Shown here piece by piece: positions 1 through 9,986 of a stretch of 59,775 nt of DNA. Each line of letters opens with the position of its first letter. The stretch's first letter is position 1. The DNA is taken from assembly GCA_030849805.1 (NCBI GenBank), contig JASANZ010002164.1, positions 1-59,775 of the forward strand. Direction: 5' to 3'. The position numbers and the translations under genes are program-made. The stretch comes from Sergeia podlipaevii (Eukaryota; Euglenozoa; Kinetoplastea; Trypanosomatida; Trypanosomatidae). Below the pieces are notes generated by a model that was not told the origin of the DNA, searched no databases, and worked only from the letters and a program-made list of their open reading frames with translations.

Positions 1-7
1 TTGATAG

Positions 8-24
8 TTTTTTTGTTTCTTTAG
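8..24 (+). promoter_or_regulatory. trans-splice acceptor of the ABC-class ATPase gene
   Basis: A T-rich tract is followed by the first AG at 23-24, leaving a 48-nt 5' UTR before the ATG at 73. This is the usual pyrimidine tract plus AG layout of kinetoplastid spliced-leader addition. The exact site is inferred. Confidence 0.5.
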
Positions 25-72
25 TTTTGATAGTAGTAGTATTATTATTTCACTGATTCATTGCCGTGAGCC

Positions 73-2202
73 ATGTCGTACGGCGGCGGTGGAGGTCAAC
101 GTGGTCGCGGATATGGTCGAGGAGGTGGAGGTCATCGCGGGTACCGTGGAGGAGGTGGTGGGAGCGGTAGCTTTTATGGAGGTGAGCGGCAGTACCGAGA
201 TGCGGTGGAAGGGCCAAACAGCAGTGGGGGTGGTCCTTTAGAAGAGTTCTTTTGCTCCGCTGAAGGGGGCAACTATGGTCAGCTCAAGTCGCTCACCGGC
301 CGAACTTTTCCTCTCTGCACGGCAGAGCAGGATAGTGGTTGCAAAGCAGGAATCACGTTTAACCATATTCAGTCCGATCCGTTTGCTCCTGGCAGTCAAG
401 TATCCGTTGAATTGCCAATTCCGTTTAATGCCGCTGAAGTGTTGTGTGTCGGGACACATAGGGAGAACGGTTCAGGGGTCGCTGTGGAAGAGTGCAGACG
501 TGTTGCGGCCGAAGACTTTATCCTGCGCTGCTTCAAGCAGGGCATGGATCAGCTGCATCACAGTGGTGCACTGCAGATGGCACGTGTTAGTCAACATGTA
601 CTCGCTCGGAGTGCTGTTGTGCTTACAAACGATGTCAGTTTGGAGTCTCAGCGTCAGGGATCAGAGCGGGATCATCAACGGGACTCCCTGCCGACCCGCG
701 TGATCATTAGCCTGCGTGTCAAACTGCCCGGCCATGGCCGTCGCATCGATGGCCGTGGTAGTCTCCGCATCTTACTTGGTGAGTTAAGACCTATCATTGC
801 GCAGCATGTCGCTCAGCTAAGCAAGCGCGCGCTTGCTGCCCACGTGACTTGCGTTCATGACCAGGAGTGGCTACGGAGCCAACTGCACAGCTCTGGGCTT
901 ACCGCCTTTGTGGTCGACGGGGCTGTGCTTCCGAGGGCTGCCGGAGACACGGACACGCCGCTGCCAGATGCGGTGCCTTTTCGATCCCCGCCGACTCTTT
1001 CGCACACTTTTAAACTCCCGCATAGTGGCGCAACCATAGCCGGGATGGGACTTCCCCATGGGCTAACGCTCATCGCTGGCGGTGGGTTCCATGGAAAGTC
1101 AACTCTTCTGCGTGCGCTAGAGCTGGGCGTGTATAACCACGTCCCGGATGACGGTCGCACTTATGTGGTGACCGACCCGACAGCGGTGAAGATCCGTGCG
1201 GAAGACCGGCGCTCTGTTCAGGGCGTTGACATCTCACCATTTATACGAAATTTGCCGTTTCAGACTGACACAACACGTTTCTGCACGTCAGACGCTAGCG
1301 GCAGCACGAGCCAGGCCGCGAACATTATGGAGACTCTCGAGCTCAGCAGCACGACCCTCTTGCTGGATGAGGACACATCTGCGACTAACTTTATGTATCG
1401 GGATGTGCTCATGGAACAACTGGTGCCGCGCACGCAGGAGCCTATTACCCCTTTCGTAAAGCGAGTGAGGGAGTTGATAGATGGCTATGGAGTGTCCTCT
1501 ATCATGGTCATCGGTGGCACAGGGCAGTACTTTCACTGCGCTGACGTGGTGCTCGTCATGAACGCATACCACGTCGAGGACGCTACGGCGCGGGCTCGCG
1601 AAATTGGCAAACAGTTCCAGCAGCAAGACGTGGACGGCAGCAGCAACGGCAGCACAACACAAGGCTCACATCAACCCTCGACCTTTCATGTTCCTCTTAA
1701 CCGCCACCTGCAGTTTGCGGAGACATTCCGCTCTGTGCACGTGCGTGAGGGGCGAGGGGCAAAAATGTCCGCCAACGGACTTGACGAGGTGCGAATTTCT
1801 GACGAGAACATAGATGTTGGTCTGGTCGAACAGCTTGTGGAAGAGGGCCAACTAAATGCCATTGCGCAGTGTGTGGCTTTGATCTTTGATGGCGGTCGCA
1901 ACGCGGCAGACCGCATTCAACAAGGATCGCAGAATCTTAGTGGTTTCCCCTTGGCGCTCCAAGAAAGCAGTCATACTATGACGCAGCAGCAGCAGCACCA
2001 CCACAACTCTCTTCCTTCCCCTTTCCTGCGCACCCCGTCCAACTACTCGAAGCTTGTGTACCACTGTGAGGCACAGCTACGCAAGGCGCGGCTAGAGCTT
2101 CAGTCACCTTCCTGCTATCTCCCGCGTGGATTTACATCCATGCCTAGGGTGTTTGAGATTGGGGCAGCACTGAATCGACTCCGCACCTTATGCATCAAGT
2201 AG
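73..2202 (+). CDS. ABC-class ATPase with RGG-rich N-terminus, MRB1590-like
   Basis: 709 residues. Residues 1-40 are almost only Gly, Arg and Tyr (RGG/GGY type), a composition typical of RNA-binding tails. The rest matches the 'predicted ATPase of the ABC class' family. A Walker A motif GGGFHGKST lies at 336-344 (Lys342), a signature-like SGSTSQ stretch near 408-413, and a Walker B LLLDED at 429-434. The best-known trypanosome member is MRB1590, a mitochondrial RNA-editing factor whose crystal structure shows an ABC-ATPase fold with an RNA-binding pore. The assignment to MRB1590 itself is inferred from family membership. The N-terminus does not look like a mitochondrial presequence, so a nuclear or cytosolic paralogue is possible. 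The start is the first ATG after a good splice acceptor. Confidence 0.7.
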   Translation: MSYGGGGGQRGRGYGRGGGGHRGYRGGGGGSGSFYGGERQYRDAVEGPNSSGGGPLEEFFCSAEGGNYGQLKSLTGRTFPLCTAEQDSGCKAGITFNHIQSDPFAPGSQVSVELPIPFNAAEVLCVGTHRENGSGVAVEECRRVAAEDFILRCFKQGMDQLHHSGALQMARVSQHVLARSAVVLTNDVSLESQRQGSERDHQRDSLPTRVIISLRVKLPGHGRRIDGRGSLRILLGELRPIIAQHVAQLSKRALAAHVTCVHDQEWLRSQLHSSGLTAFVVDGAVLPRAAGDTDTPLPDAVPFRSPPTLSHTFKLPHSGATIAGMGLPHGLTLIAGGGFHGKSTLLRALELGVYNHVPDDGRTYVVTDPTAVKIRAEDRRSVQGVDISPFIRNLPFQTDTTRFCTSDASGSTSQAANIMETLELSSTTLLLDEDTSATNFMYRDVLMEQLVPRTQEPITPFVKRVRELIDGYGVSSIMVIGGTGQYFHCADVVLVMNAYHVEDATARAREIGKQFQQQDVDGSSNGSTTQGSHQPSTFHVPLNRHLQFAETFRSVHVREGRGAKMSANGLDEVRISDENIDVGLVEQLVEEGQLNAIAQCVALIFDGGRNAADRIQQGSQNLSGFPLALQESSHTMTQQQQHHHNSLPSPFLRTPSNYSKLVYHCEAQLRKARLELQSPSCYLPRGFTSMPRVFEIGAALNRLRTLCIK

Positions 2203-2574
2203 CCTTCAGCGTACTTGTGTGAGAGAGAGATAGTGTCTAGAGGACGTTGCGTCAATGCATGTGTGTTTGCTTTTTTTCACTTGTTGGATGTCAGAGCAAT
2301 GGCGGTTGCATAGACGAAAGAAGGGAGAAGCAAGGATCGCTTAATTGAGCGCAGAATTATTTATTAGACAAATGTTTTAAAACTATATTCATAAAAATTG
2401 TAATCAACCGCGTTGATGTGATCAGTTTATGTGTTTACGATATTTGTCTGCACTTTCACGCCTATCTCTCCCTTCTCTTTCATTTTATCCTCTCTTCCGC
2501 ACATGTGCGTGTGCGTTTGCACGGAAGTATTGAAGGCACTCGCTAGAGTACTAAATACAACATTGTGCTAGATC
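2203..2574 (+). other. intergenic region
   Basis: It holds the 3' UTR of the ATPase gene and the splice signals of the next gene. The AT-rich middle (2340-2400) may carry the polyadenylation site. Nothing else was seen. Confidence 0.6.
2461..2527 (+). promoter_or_regulatory. trans-splice acceptor of the CxxC protein gene
   Basis: A pyrimidine tract at 2461-2499 is followed by the first AG at 2526-2527, 47 nt before the ATG at 2575. The site is inferred from this layout. Confidence 0.5.
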
Positions 2575-4446
2575 ATGAACTTGGAGCAAGCAGATGTGTT
2601 TGGTGTGCTCAGGTCCTTGTCAGATAACGCCGCTGAGTGCCTCACGTATGCACAGTACACAGCCTTGGTGCTTCGTGTGACAACTCAGCTTGGCATGGAT
2701 GAGGCAACTGCACGATATACCTTTAATGTGGAGACATTGAGCCCTGTGGTAGGCGCGGCATCTGACGGCTCCCAGACCGCTTCCATTGTCAATCCTCCTT
2801 GCTGTGCCCATTTGGATCGGGAAGGGGCGACTGAGCACACCACGCATCCAGAGGCAATACCAACCGCTCTTTGTTTGAGCCATGAGGCGGAGGAAGAGAA
2901 AGATTGTCAATGCGTGAACGGGGTGTCTTGCTCTATGCTGCCTAAGCCCCATGAGGGCCCTCATGTTCATTGCTTGCGCTGCCTGCACGTGGCCGCCGCG
3001 CAAGCACCTCTTACGAGAGGCGGTGTACCACTGCCTGCGACCGTGCAGGAGCTGAGTGGTAGCGGAGCGTGCGAGGGCATGTGGCGCCATCATGAGGATC
3101 ACCGACTGCGGAGAAACAAGTATTTATCCCTCATCGACGAGGTTGATGAAGAGAACGAAGATGCCTACGTCAAGTACGTGGGGGACTCGGCAAGTGATTT
3201 GGACCTTGACACGGACGAGGGAGTCGAGGCGTGTGAGCGGATCGCTGAGGAAGCTGGGCGTCACAGCTGCTTCAGTGTATCCTCTGGGGCAACAGCATGC
3301 CCTGTGGTGGTTGCCTTCTGCTCCATCTGCCAACAGTTAGCCCCGCTGGTGCATTTTGTGTATCAAGGCGATAGCGTGGACTCTGGCGGTGGAGGTGTAT
3401 TGGAGGATGAAGAGGCAGTCCCTAACAACAAGAAGGGGCTTGTGCCTGTGGCGGAGCAATGGGTATCCACCGACGACATCAACATGGTGATGTCCCGAGT
3501 GCTTTTGGGCTGCCACATTGTGACGGCTTTCTTGCAGGCATCTACTCAGCACGAAAAGCCTCGGTTCTCAGCTGCGCCACGGGGGCAGTTGGATGGACAT
3601 TGTGCAGCTGGGTCCTTGGCGGCGAGCGAAGACCCTAGTGACACACTTCTCTTTGTCTTTAAGCCATCTCTCTTTGACGAAGAGGATGTGGATGACTATG
3701 TCCTGACGGATGCCTTTGAGGATGGAGTGGAGTGCACGCATGGCACCGCGGTGCTGCCATGGGCACGGGTAGTGGGAGCCCCTTCTCATCCCAAGCTGGC
3801 CCTTGACCACTGCACGGACACAGTAGAGGCGCTATGCCCTGTTTGTGAGCTGGCGAGGAACTCCACGCCACCCTATACGTTTGGGGAGGTGGTCATCGGA
3901 TTCCTCATGCAATGGAATACGGCTGCAGAGGTAGAAGAGAGGGTACAGATGGTGTTGAAGCATGACATGGTGAGCAACAATAGTGCTGGCAGTAAAGCAG
4001 GCTTTCGGGTCACACGTCGTCCTGTATATGTTGAAGACACACAGCAGTGGGTACTGGCGCGTGTCTTGTATCACCAGAGTGTGGCAGCAGGTCCTGAAGT
4101 GAGCACGTATTATGATGCCGCAGACCCCACTGAGTCAGTGCGCACCGCACGCGATTACGTCGTGCAGACTCCCTTTCCGTTAAATGTGCGTGCTCGCTTT
4201 GTGCGCCTCTGCAATGATGCCGAAGGCGGTCACATATCGCAGACTCAAGCACCTGCACCCCTATCTTCTTCTTCCCTGGTTGCAGCAGCCGCAGCAGGCG
4301 GGGATGGTGACGCGGAGCTGGATGGGTGCCCTTTCTCAATGGAGGCACGCACGATCAACTTCTTTACTAGCATGACTGCTATTGCAAGGGCGATGCATGA
4401 AGTGGCGCTATTCTTTAATCAGGACAGTACCGCTCCTGACAGTTGA
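2575..4446 (+). CDS. unrecognised protein with three CxxC pairs
   Basis: 623 residues that I do not recognise. It is rich in acidic residues and cysteine. Three well-spaced CxxC pairs (C133/C136, C249/C252, C421/C424) and a CxC at 111-113 could bind zinc, but I cannot name a known zinc fold. There is no signal peptide and no membrane segment. The C-terminal part (about 480-623) is more ordered-looking, with a low-complexity Ser/Ala run near residue 565. Coding status rests on the long frame, its fit to the surrounding coding strand, and the splice acceptor just upstream. Probably a trypanosomatid-restricted protein. Confidence 0.75.
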   Translation: MNLEQADVFGVLRSLSDNAAECLTYAQYTALVLRVTTQLGMDEATARYTFNVETLSPVVGAASDGSQTASIVNPPCCAHLDREGATEHTTHPEAIPTALCLSHEAEEEKDCQCVNGVSCSMLPKPHEGPHVHCLRCLHVAAAQAPLTRGGVPLPATVQELSGSGACEGMWRHHEDHRLRRNKYLSLIDEVDEENEDAYVKYVGDSASDLDLDTDEGVEACERIAEEAGRHSCFSVSSGATACPVVVAFCSICQQLAPLVHFVYQGDSVDSGGGGVLEDEEAVPNNKKGLVPVAEQWVSTDDINMVMSRVLLGCHIVTAFLQASTQHEKPRFSAAPRGQLDGHCAAGSLAASEDPSDTLLFVFKPSLFDEEDVDDYVLTDAFEDGVECTHGTAVLPWARVVGAPSHPKLALDHCTDTVEALCPVCELARNSTPPYTFGEVVIGFLMQWNTAAEVEERVQMVLKHDMVSNNSAGSKAGFRVTRRPVYVEDTQQWVLARVLYHQSVAAGPEVSTYYDAADPTESVRTARDYVVQTPFPLNVRARFVRLCNDAEGGHISQTQAPAPLSSSSLVAAAAAGGDGDAELDGCPFSMEARTINFFTSMTAIARAMHEVALFFNQDSTAPDS

Positions 4447-4959
4447 TTTATGCGGCATTTATGACTCTATATGGATCAATTGAAGAAGAAAAAGGCGAAA
4501 GGAAAGAAAATAGCAGCTGTGCTTTCTGAGAAAATATTAGATGTAACTCTACGAATATTGTTATCATTATTTCCCTTGACAAGCCCCTTCGGAAGCGTAT
4601 TTATGATTTATTTATCATTTCTCTATCATTTCGCTGCTTTTTCTTTTCCCTCAAACTAAATTTTATTTCTGGAAGCATACACGCGCATATTACTATATAG
4701 TACTTCATCTATATTAAGCAAGGAGAAAGGGAGAAAAAAGAAACGCATATAACTCAGCGTAAAGGGAAAAAAATATTGTGGGAAAAGTCAGTTCCTCTTA
4801 TTGCTCTCTTCTTATAAAGAGGGTGGTTAGGGAGAAGAAAAACGCTATCGCATATTGTCTGTACGTCTGTATACAGATATATACATATTACATTGTCCTC
4901 AGTGTATACAAAGGGGAAAAACTTTTTTAAAAAAAAAAGGATACTAGCACAATCAAAAC
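4447..4959 (+). other. intergenic region
   Basis: AT-rich 3' and 5' untranslated sequence. The pyrimidine tract ahead of the kinase gene is weak (about 4799-4813), with candidate AGs at 4818-4819 and 4901-4902. A run of ten A lies about 20 nt before the kinase ATG. A short open frame at 4471-4659 is low-complexity and not believed. Confidence 0.5.
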
Positions 4960-7587
4960 ATGCCACCACGGCCACAGCCTCCTCAACAAAAGCGTACGGC
5001 AATCAACACACTGTACACAAGCGTCACCCCGAAGAGCAGGAGCGGCATTACCTCGAGTGGTGGCGGGAACCCTAGGGGCGGCGGCAGTGCGCACAGCGAT
5101 CAGCGCCTACCCATCATTGCTCCCGCTAGCAAGGGCATTGTCGTGACCAGCGGAGTAGCCTCTCTTGAAGCAGATGCAGCGTTGGACGCCACCATTGACA
5201 ATAGCGGCAACATCCCCTATGAGAACAGAAGCAACGTGTTCAGTGTCAGTGATGAGGCTGCCGGTACAGTACTCAGTGTAGGCGGCGGCGTCAACAGCAC
5301 GCTCCTCAGCACAGTAGGGAGTGACTCCCTAGCAGTAGTACCCTTTACCCCCAGTAACGGCGCTACCAACGGTGGAGGCAGCGCATCGCCAAGCATCACG
5401 ACAACACTCGACCATCCCCCCATGCAGCTCAGCACACGGCGTGTGTGTCCGGCCTGTCTTCGCCCTCTCAACGAAGATGATGAGGAGGACCAGGACGAAG
5501 AGCTGGGCACCAGGCGCCGCCGGTCGAGACATGCGAGTAGGGTAAGTGGAGGAGACAATCAGCTGAGGATGCGGTCACTACGCCCACCACCACATCTTAC
5601 CCCTCAGTATTTCCGCGCACTCGCCCTTGCCGCCCACGCGCCGCAGCTCTTACAAATTGAAGATGGATCCGACAGCGTCAACCGTGGCAGAGGGGCTGGA
5701 GGAAACCTGCCAGTGGTCCCCGCTCCATCCCCTTCCTTGCGCTCGCCACGCTTGGATATGAGTCCACAAAACTCAGGCGAGTATCACTGCTCTCGTTCCC
5801 GGAGTTGTGGGAGGTCGCATCAGAGAAAAGCCAGCAAGACCTATGGTGTGGCGGATGTTAGCGGGGAAGACAACAGCGACTCCTATGAAGGGGGATCTGG
5901 CAATCCGCCACTTTGGTACTACGTTAGCCCTACTGGGCCCGACTCATATGGTAGCGCCTTCCCAAGTATCGAGGATGGGCAGAAGCCAGAAGGCAATAGT
6001 CCCTCGGCGGATCCACTTCTCAGAAGCCAGGAGCATGAACTTTCCAAAGTTCTTGAGGAAGAGGAGGAGCAGCAATATCAGCAGAACGAAGGGGCAGGGC
6101 GGGCAAACACTGGCAGCAGCGTTACAGGGTATTACAAGACGTACTTTGTTGAGCTTCAAAAACTCGGCAGCGGAACCTTTGGTGGGGTCTACCTCTGTAA
6201 GCACGTCATGGAGGGTGTCCCACTGGGCATCTTTGCTCTCAAGAAGATCCCAGTCGGTGATAACACGGCGTACCTGCAGAAAGTGCTGCGCGAGGTGAGG
6301 ATTCTTGAAGAGGTCAAACGACACCCCAATGTGGTAGAATACAACCACAGCTGGGTGGAGGAGGCACAACTTGCAGACTTTGGGCCTCCTGTCCGTTGCC
6401 TCTTCATTCTGATGGAGTACGCCTCTGAGGGATCTCTTGACTCTTATCTGGACCGCAACGGCACCTCTCTCTCCACTGTGGCAGTGTGGTATTTCTTTTT
6501 GAGCGCGGTGGCTGGCACTGCACATCTGCACCGCAAGAATATCCTTCATCGAGATCTCAAACCACAAAACCTACTCCTTTCTGGCCCTGTCGGCAAGCCG
6601 CCACGTGTACTGGTCAGTGACTTTGGCACTGCGGCACTTCTGGATGACATCAGCTATGATCGTACAGGGGGCACTGGGACTATCGAGTACATGGCGCCGG
6701 AGCTGCTAGAGTGCGATCCAAATATTACCGAGGAGCGGTATGTCAATAGGCACACGAGAGCCTCAGATGTGTGGTCGCTCGGCATGATTCTCCACTTCCT
6801 TGCGTGTGACGCAACGCTGCCGGCACGACTGCCAGATGGCTCGGTGCTGCTGAACATCGAGAGTCGCTCCCCTTTTCCCCGGCCTCCTGAGATGATTGAG
6901 CTCACCCGAGCAATGCTGCAGCGAGACCCAAAGCGCCGCCCGAGCTGCAACGACATTCTCAAGTCGACAGTTGTGCAGACCATTCTGCGCAGCTTCAACA
7001 TGGCCAACTTAACCAGTGGGGATATTCTGCCCCAGATGTCGGAGCAAGGCTCTCCCAAGCCTGAAGGGGACGTCATCTGTGCCCCGGTCTTGCAGGAGCG
7101 TGTAGTGGAGGAGCATGAAGAAGAGCAGCAAAGCGACAAGGGAGGTAGCCGCGCAGCCGCTCGGATAACCGGCGGTGGCACAGACGCCGGCTCACCCCTT
7201 GGGCCCTTACGGCGTCGCAGCAGCCGCGTGGAGCTGCTGTCTTCCACTGTGCTAGAGGCACCGCTTATGATGCAGTACCACTCCAATGAAGCACGAGGTA
7301 ACGCGGCCAACTTCCACAGCAGCAACAATACAAGCTTTGGGCCTACTGGTGGTAGCGGAGTAGCAGGGGGTGGAGGGAGGGAAGTCTCTGCGTTGGAGTC
7401 ACAGCAGCTTGCGGTTTCTGCACTTCTGCACAGTACCAGCCAAATGCTGAAGCGAAACCGCTCTGGATCGTCCCTTGACGCGACATTAAGGTCTCCTCTG
7501 CGTAAAAAGGTTGCCATGGTGGATGCACAAATGCAAACAGAACCCATCACTATTGTGGCGTCGGATGGGACGCATTCAACAATATGA
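4960..7587 (+). CDS. IKS1-like: serine/threonine protein kinase, IKS family
   Basis: 875 residues: a long disordered N-terminus, a kinase domain at about 392-665, and a disordered C-terminus. All catalytic landmarks are present: Gly loop GSGTFGGV near 402-409, Lys428 in FALKK, HRD at 530-532, DFG at 554-556 and APE at 579-581. The kinase is probably active. The stretch around the Gly loop and lysine (LGIFALKKIPVGD) and the NHSW segment after the C-helix resemble the fungal IKS1 group. An N-terminal CPAC (C163, C166) followed by a PQYFRAL segment also fits the CPxC plus YFxxL element I recall from IKS1 proteins. The function of this family is poorly known. The family call is from recognition of motifs, not from an alignment. 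The kinase call itself is secure. Confidence 0.85.
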   Translation: MPPRPQPPQQKRTAINTLYTSVTPKSRSGITSSGGGNPRGGGSAHSDQRLPIIAPASKGIVVTSGVASLEADAALDATIDNSGNIPYENRSNVFSVSDEAAGTVLSVGGGVNSTLLSTVGSDSLAVVPFTPSNGATNGGGSASPSITTTLDHPPMQLSTRRVCPACLRPLNEDDEEDQDEELGTRRRRSRHASRVSGGDNQLRMRSLRPPPHLTPQYFRALALAAHAPQLLQIEDGSDSVNRGRGAGGNLPVVPAPSPSLRSPRLDMSPQNSGEYHCSRSRSCGRSHQRKASKTYGVADVSGEDNSDSYEGGSGNPPLWYYVSPTGPDSYGSAFPSIEDGQKPEGNSPSADPLLRSQEHELSKVLEEEEEQQYQQNEGAGRANTGSSVTGYYKTYFVELQKLGSGTFGGVYLCKHVMEGVPLGIFALKKIPVGDNTAYLQKVLREVRILEEVKRHPNVVEYNHSWVEEAQLADFGPPVRCLFILMEYASEGSLDSYLDRNGTSLSTVAVWYFFLSAVAGTAHLHRKNILHRDLKPQNLLLSGPVGKPPRVLVSDFGTAALLDDISYDRTGGTGTIEYMAPELLECDPNITEERYVNRHTRASDVWSLGMILHFLACDATLPARLPDGSVLLNIESRSPFPRPPEMIELTRAMLQRDPKRRPSCNDILKSTVVQTILRSFNMANLTSGDILPQMSEQGSPKPEGDVICAPVLQERVVEEHEEEQQSDKGGSRAAARITGGGTDAGSPLGPLRRRSSRVELLSSTVLEAPLMMQYHSNEARGNAANFHSSNNTSFGPTGGSGVAGGGGREVSALESQQLAVSALLHSTSQMLKRNRSGSSLDATLRSPLRKKVAMVDAQMQTEPITIVASDGTHSTI

Positions 7588-8424
7588 TGACGGAAGTGTC
7601 TCTTAAATGTGTTGGCTACTTAATGAAAACGTCTCTCTTGCGCTTTTTTTTTTGCCTTTAGCGTCCTCCCCCCCCCCCCTCATTTCGATACTATACCTTT
7701 CTATATACGATCCATCATACACGAAACGTTCTTTTAAATTTACCTTTTTTTTTTGCTTAAATCTGAAGAATACGTTTGCTCTTTAGGAGCCACAGTGCTC
7801 TCAATACACTACTTCCATTACTATTATTTTTGTGTTGTTATCTTTTTTTCATCAGCTTGGCTTTGTGAAAGTGCGTGTGCGATGTATGCAAGTGTATGTA
7901 CGAGGATAGTACAAGTGTTGCTTTTGTTTGTTTTGCAGAACACATGAACTCGCCTTGGCCGCTACTCATTTTATTTATTTATTTTTAGGCAGCATGGCTG
8001 ATGTCAAGATGGAATGCACGTACAAGCATATGGTGTCACTATTCCTTCAAAAAAAAAAAAAAAATGCCCCCTGTTTTCTTGCCTTCTCGCTTGTAATCTT
8101 TTCTTGTTGTTTTCTTTTTACCAAGAGACGCACAAGCATCTACCGAACGGCATTTAGAAAAACGCAAATTTGAAGAAGAAAGTGGTGGGGAAAAAGCGAA
8201 TATAACACATTGTTTACGTATACATATCTTAACCCAGCATAGTAGTAGTAGTACACACACATATATACACGCAGCTTTCGTTTTTTTTTCTTTTTCCCAC
8301 TTCACTACGTTGTTGAACAGACTGAAAGGCTGCTGTCTTGAGAAACGCACTCTCTTCTCAGAAGCCATAAGCGAGAAAAAAAGAGAAGCAACAGCAAAAT
8401 TCTTATCTACAAAGAAAAGAAAAC
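7588..8424 (+). other. intergenic region with C12 tract
   Basis: Long untranslated region between the kinase and the 278-residue protein. It carries a run of twelve C at 7668-7679, several T and A runs, and the acceptor described separately. Short T-rich open frames here are not believed. No RNA gene was recognised. Confidence 0.55.
8279..8320 (+). promoter_or_regulatory. trans-splice acceptor of the 278-residue protein gene
   Basis: A T/C tract at about 8279-8304 precedes the first AG at 8319-8320, giving a 104-nt 5' UTR. The site is inferred. Confidence 0.5.
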
Positions 8425-9261
8425 ATGCTTCGGGCAACCATGCTTCTCTGTGGGGTGGGTGCCGTCGGTGCAGCTGGATACGGCTACTACCTCAACAACG
8501 TGGTTGCCGCGCAGGCAAATTCACTTTTTCTTGATGAGGTCCCCATGCGTTTCAAGAGTGTCCCGACCAATATAGAGACCTCACCTGGGAGAATACTGCT
8601 TGCGTACCACATGGACGCAAAGTTGTCCACGGCAAAAGCAGTGCAGGATATATATGGCACTCAGGCAGCGATGTATGGCTCCTATATCCGCTCCGACGGC
8701 GCAAAGGTGGTCAAATCGAAGACAAAGAAGTCCGATGAGATACCCACACTTGGTGCACTTTACGCCTTTCAGGCCCTTGAGAACTCGATGCCGCTGCGAG
8801 GGTGGCTGGCAATGCGCCAGTTCTTTCATACCTGGCGCCTTACAGATATATACCTAATACTGCGCAACACCAATGCGAACTTTATGCACACCGCACGTGA
8901 AAAGATGATTGAGGACCGTAGTGCGGACAATCTGAAAGGCGTTCCTGCTAAAGTTGATCAGTACTGTAAAGCACACTCTGAAATGGGATATGAGCCACGT
9001 GATGTGAAGCTCTTTGCAGAGAACAAGGAGGCGTGTGTGGTGTATGGGCCAAACAGCGATGCGCCTGTGAAGGTCACAGTTGCACTTGGCGATGCCCTTG
9101 ATCCAAACGAGCAGCCGCATGGTGTGCGGCTCTACACATTCTTTCAGATTCCCGCGCTCGCCATGGAACCAGGAATGTGGAACCGCGTGGAGAAAGCGTA
9201 CTGGGAATTTTATTGTCGCTGGGCAACAGTGGGTATAGTCAAGGCTCTCGGCAAGATTTGA
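8425..9261 (+). CDS. unrecognised protein with N-terminal membrane segment
   Basis: 278 residues, not recognised. Residues 1-25 form a Gly/Ala-rich hydrophobic stretch (CGVGAVGAAGYGYY) that could be a single membrane anchor or an uncleaved mitochondrial inner-membrane signal. The remainder is soluble-looking, with a basic patch near residues 92-101 and a compact C-terminal part rich in aromatic residues (WNRVEKAYWEFYCRW). No catalytic motif was seen. The layout of one short N-terminal membrane helix plus a globular domain is common among mitochondrial inner-membrane proteins, so that location is a guess. The start is supported by the acceptor upstream. Confidence 0.7.
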   Translation: MLRATMLLCGVGAVGAAGYGYYLNNVVAAQANSLFLDEVPMRFKSVPTNIETSPGRILLAYHMDAKLSTAKAVQDIYGTQAAMYGSYIRSDGAKVVKSKTKKSDEIPTLGALYAFQALENSMPLRGWLAMRQFFHTWRLTDIYLILRNTNANFMHTAREKMIEDRSADNLKGVPAKVDQYCKAHSEMGYEPRDVKLFAENKEACVVYGPNSDAPVKVTVALGDALDPNEQPHGVRLYTFFQIPALAMEPGMWNRVEKAYWEFYCRWATVGIVKALGKI

Positions 9262-9986
9262 TGTGCGAAAGGGAGGAGCACATTGACGAGATTCGCACAA
9301 CTACAGCAACACCAGAAAAAAAAAAAAGCAAATTGAACGAAAACAAAATAAAACGCATTTGATGAGGAAAAATTACTTCGCAAAAGGAAGAAGTGAAGAA
9401 AATGATACACAAAGAAAAGAAATAAACGAAAGCCGAAAAGCTCTTCTTCTGTGATGAAGGAACACCTTCAAAAGGAAAGGAAAAAGCAAATGGAATTGGG
9501 TAGAGGGGTCTGTGTTGTGCGTAGCCTTTTCCGACGCGTAAATGGAATTTGTATGCCAGCCAACAAAAAAAAATTGTACGTGTGTATTGTTTGCATATGT
9601 GATTGACAACGAGGAGTGGGGATGGCAAGGGGATGGTGTCCTGTTTATCTAATCTCTTTTTATGTATATTTTATTGATGCGATGCTACTTTTTTTTTATT
9701 TATATGTGTTTCCTTTCTTCTCTTCAATTTGCATGTTAATATTTACTTATACCTTCTCCCTTGTGTGCTCAATGATGTCTTGTGACTCTCACTATTTCAA
9801 AGAGGAGAGGAAACAAATAGGACGCAGTTTTTTCTCTTAAAAGAAAAAATCAGACACACCCTTTTTTTGTGTGTGTGACAGAAGAAAACATATTCATAGA
9901 TAGAGGGAGGCGAAGAGAAGTTGTTGAACAGGCTTCTCCAAAAAGAGTATAAAGAGAAGCAGAGCATACGACAACTACGTGGTAAA
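9262..9986 (+). other. intergenic region
   Basis: A purine-rich stretch (9300-9500) is followed by a T-rich stretch. A pyrimidine tract at 9859-9868 with AG at 9880-9881 is the likely acceptor for the next gene. No RNA gene or repeat family was recognised. Confidence 0.5.

Noticed and set aside
6654..7550. 298-codon reverse-strand frame inside the kinase gene
   Set aside because: Ser/Pro/Arg-rich shadow of the sense strand; no acceptor on the reverse strand and all other genes lie on the + strand.
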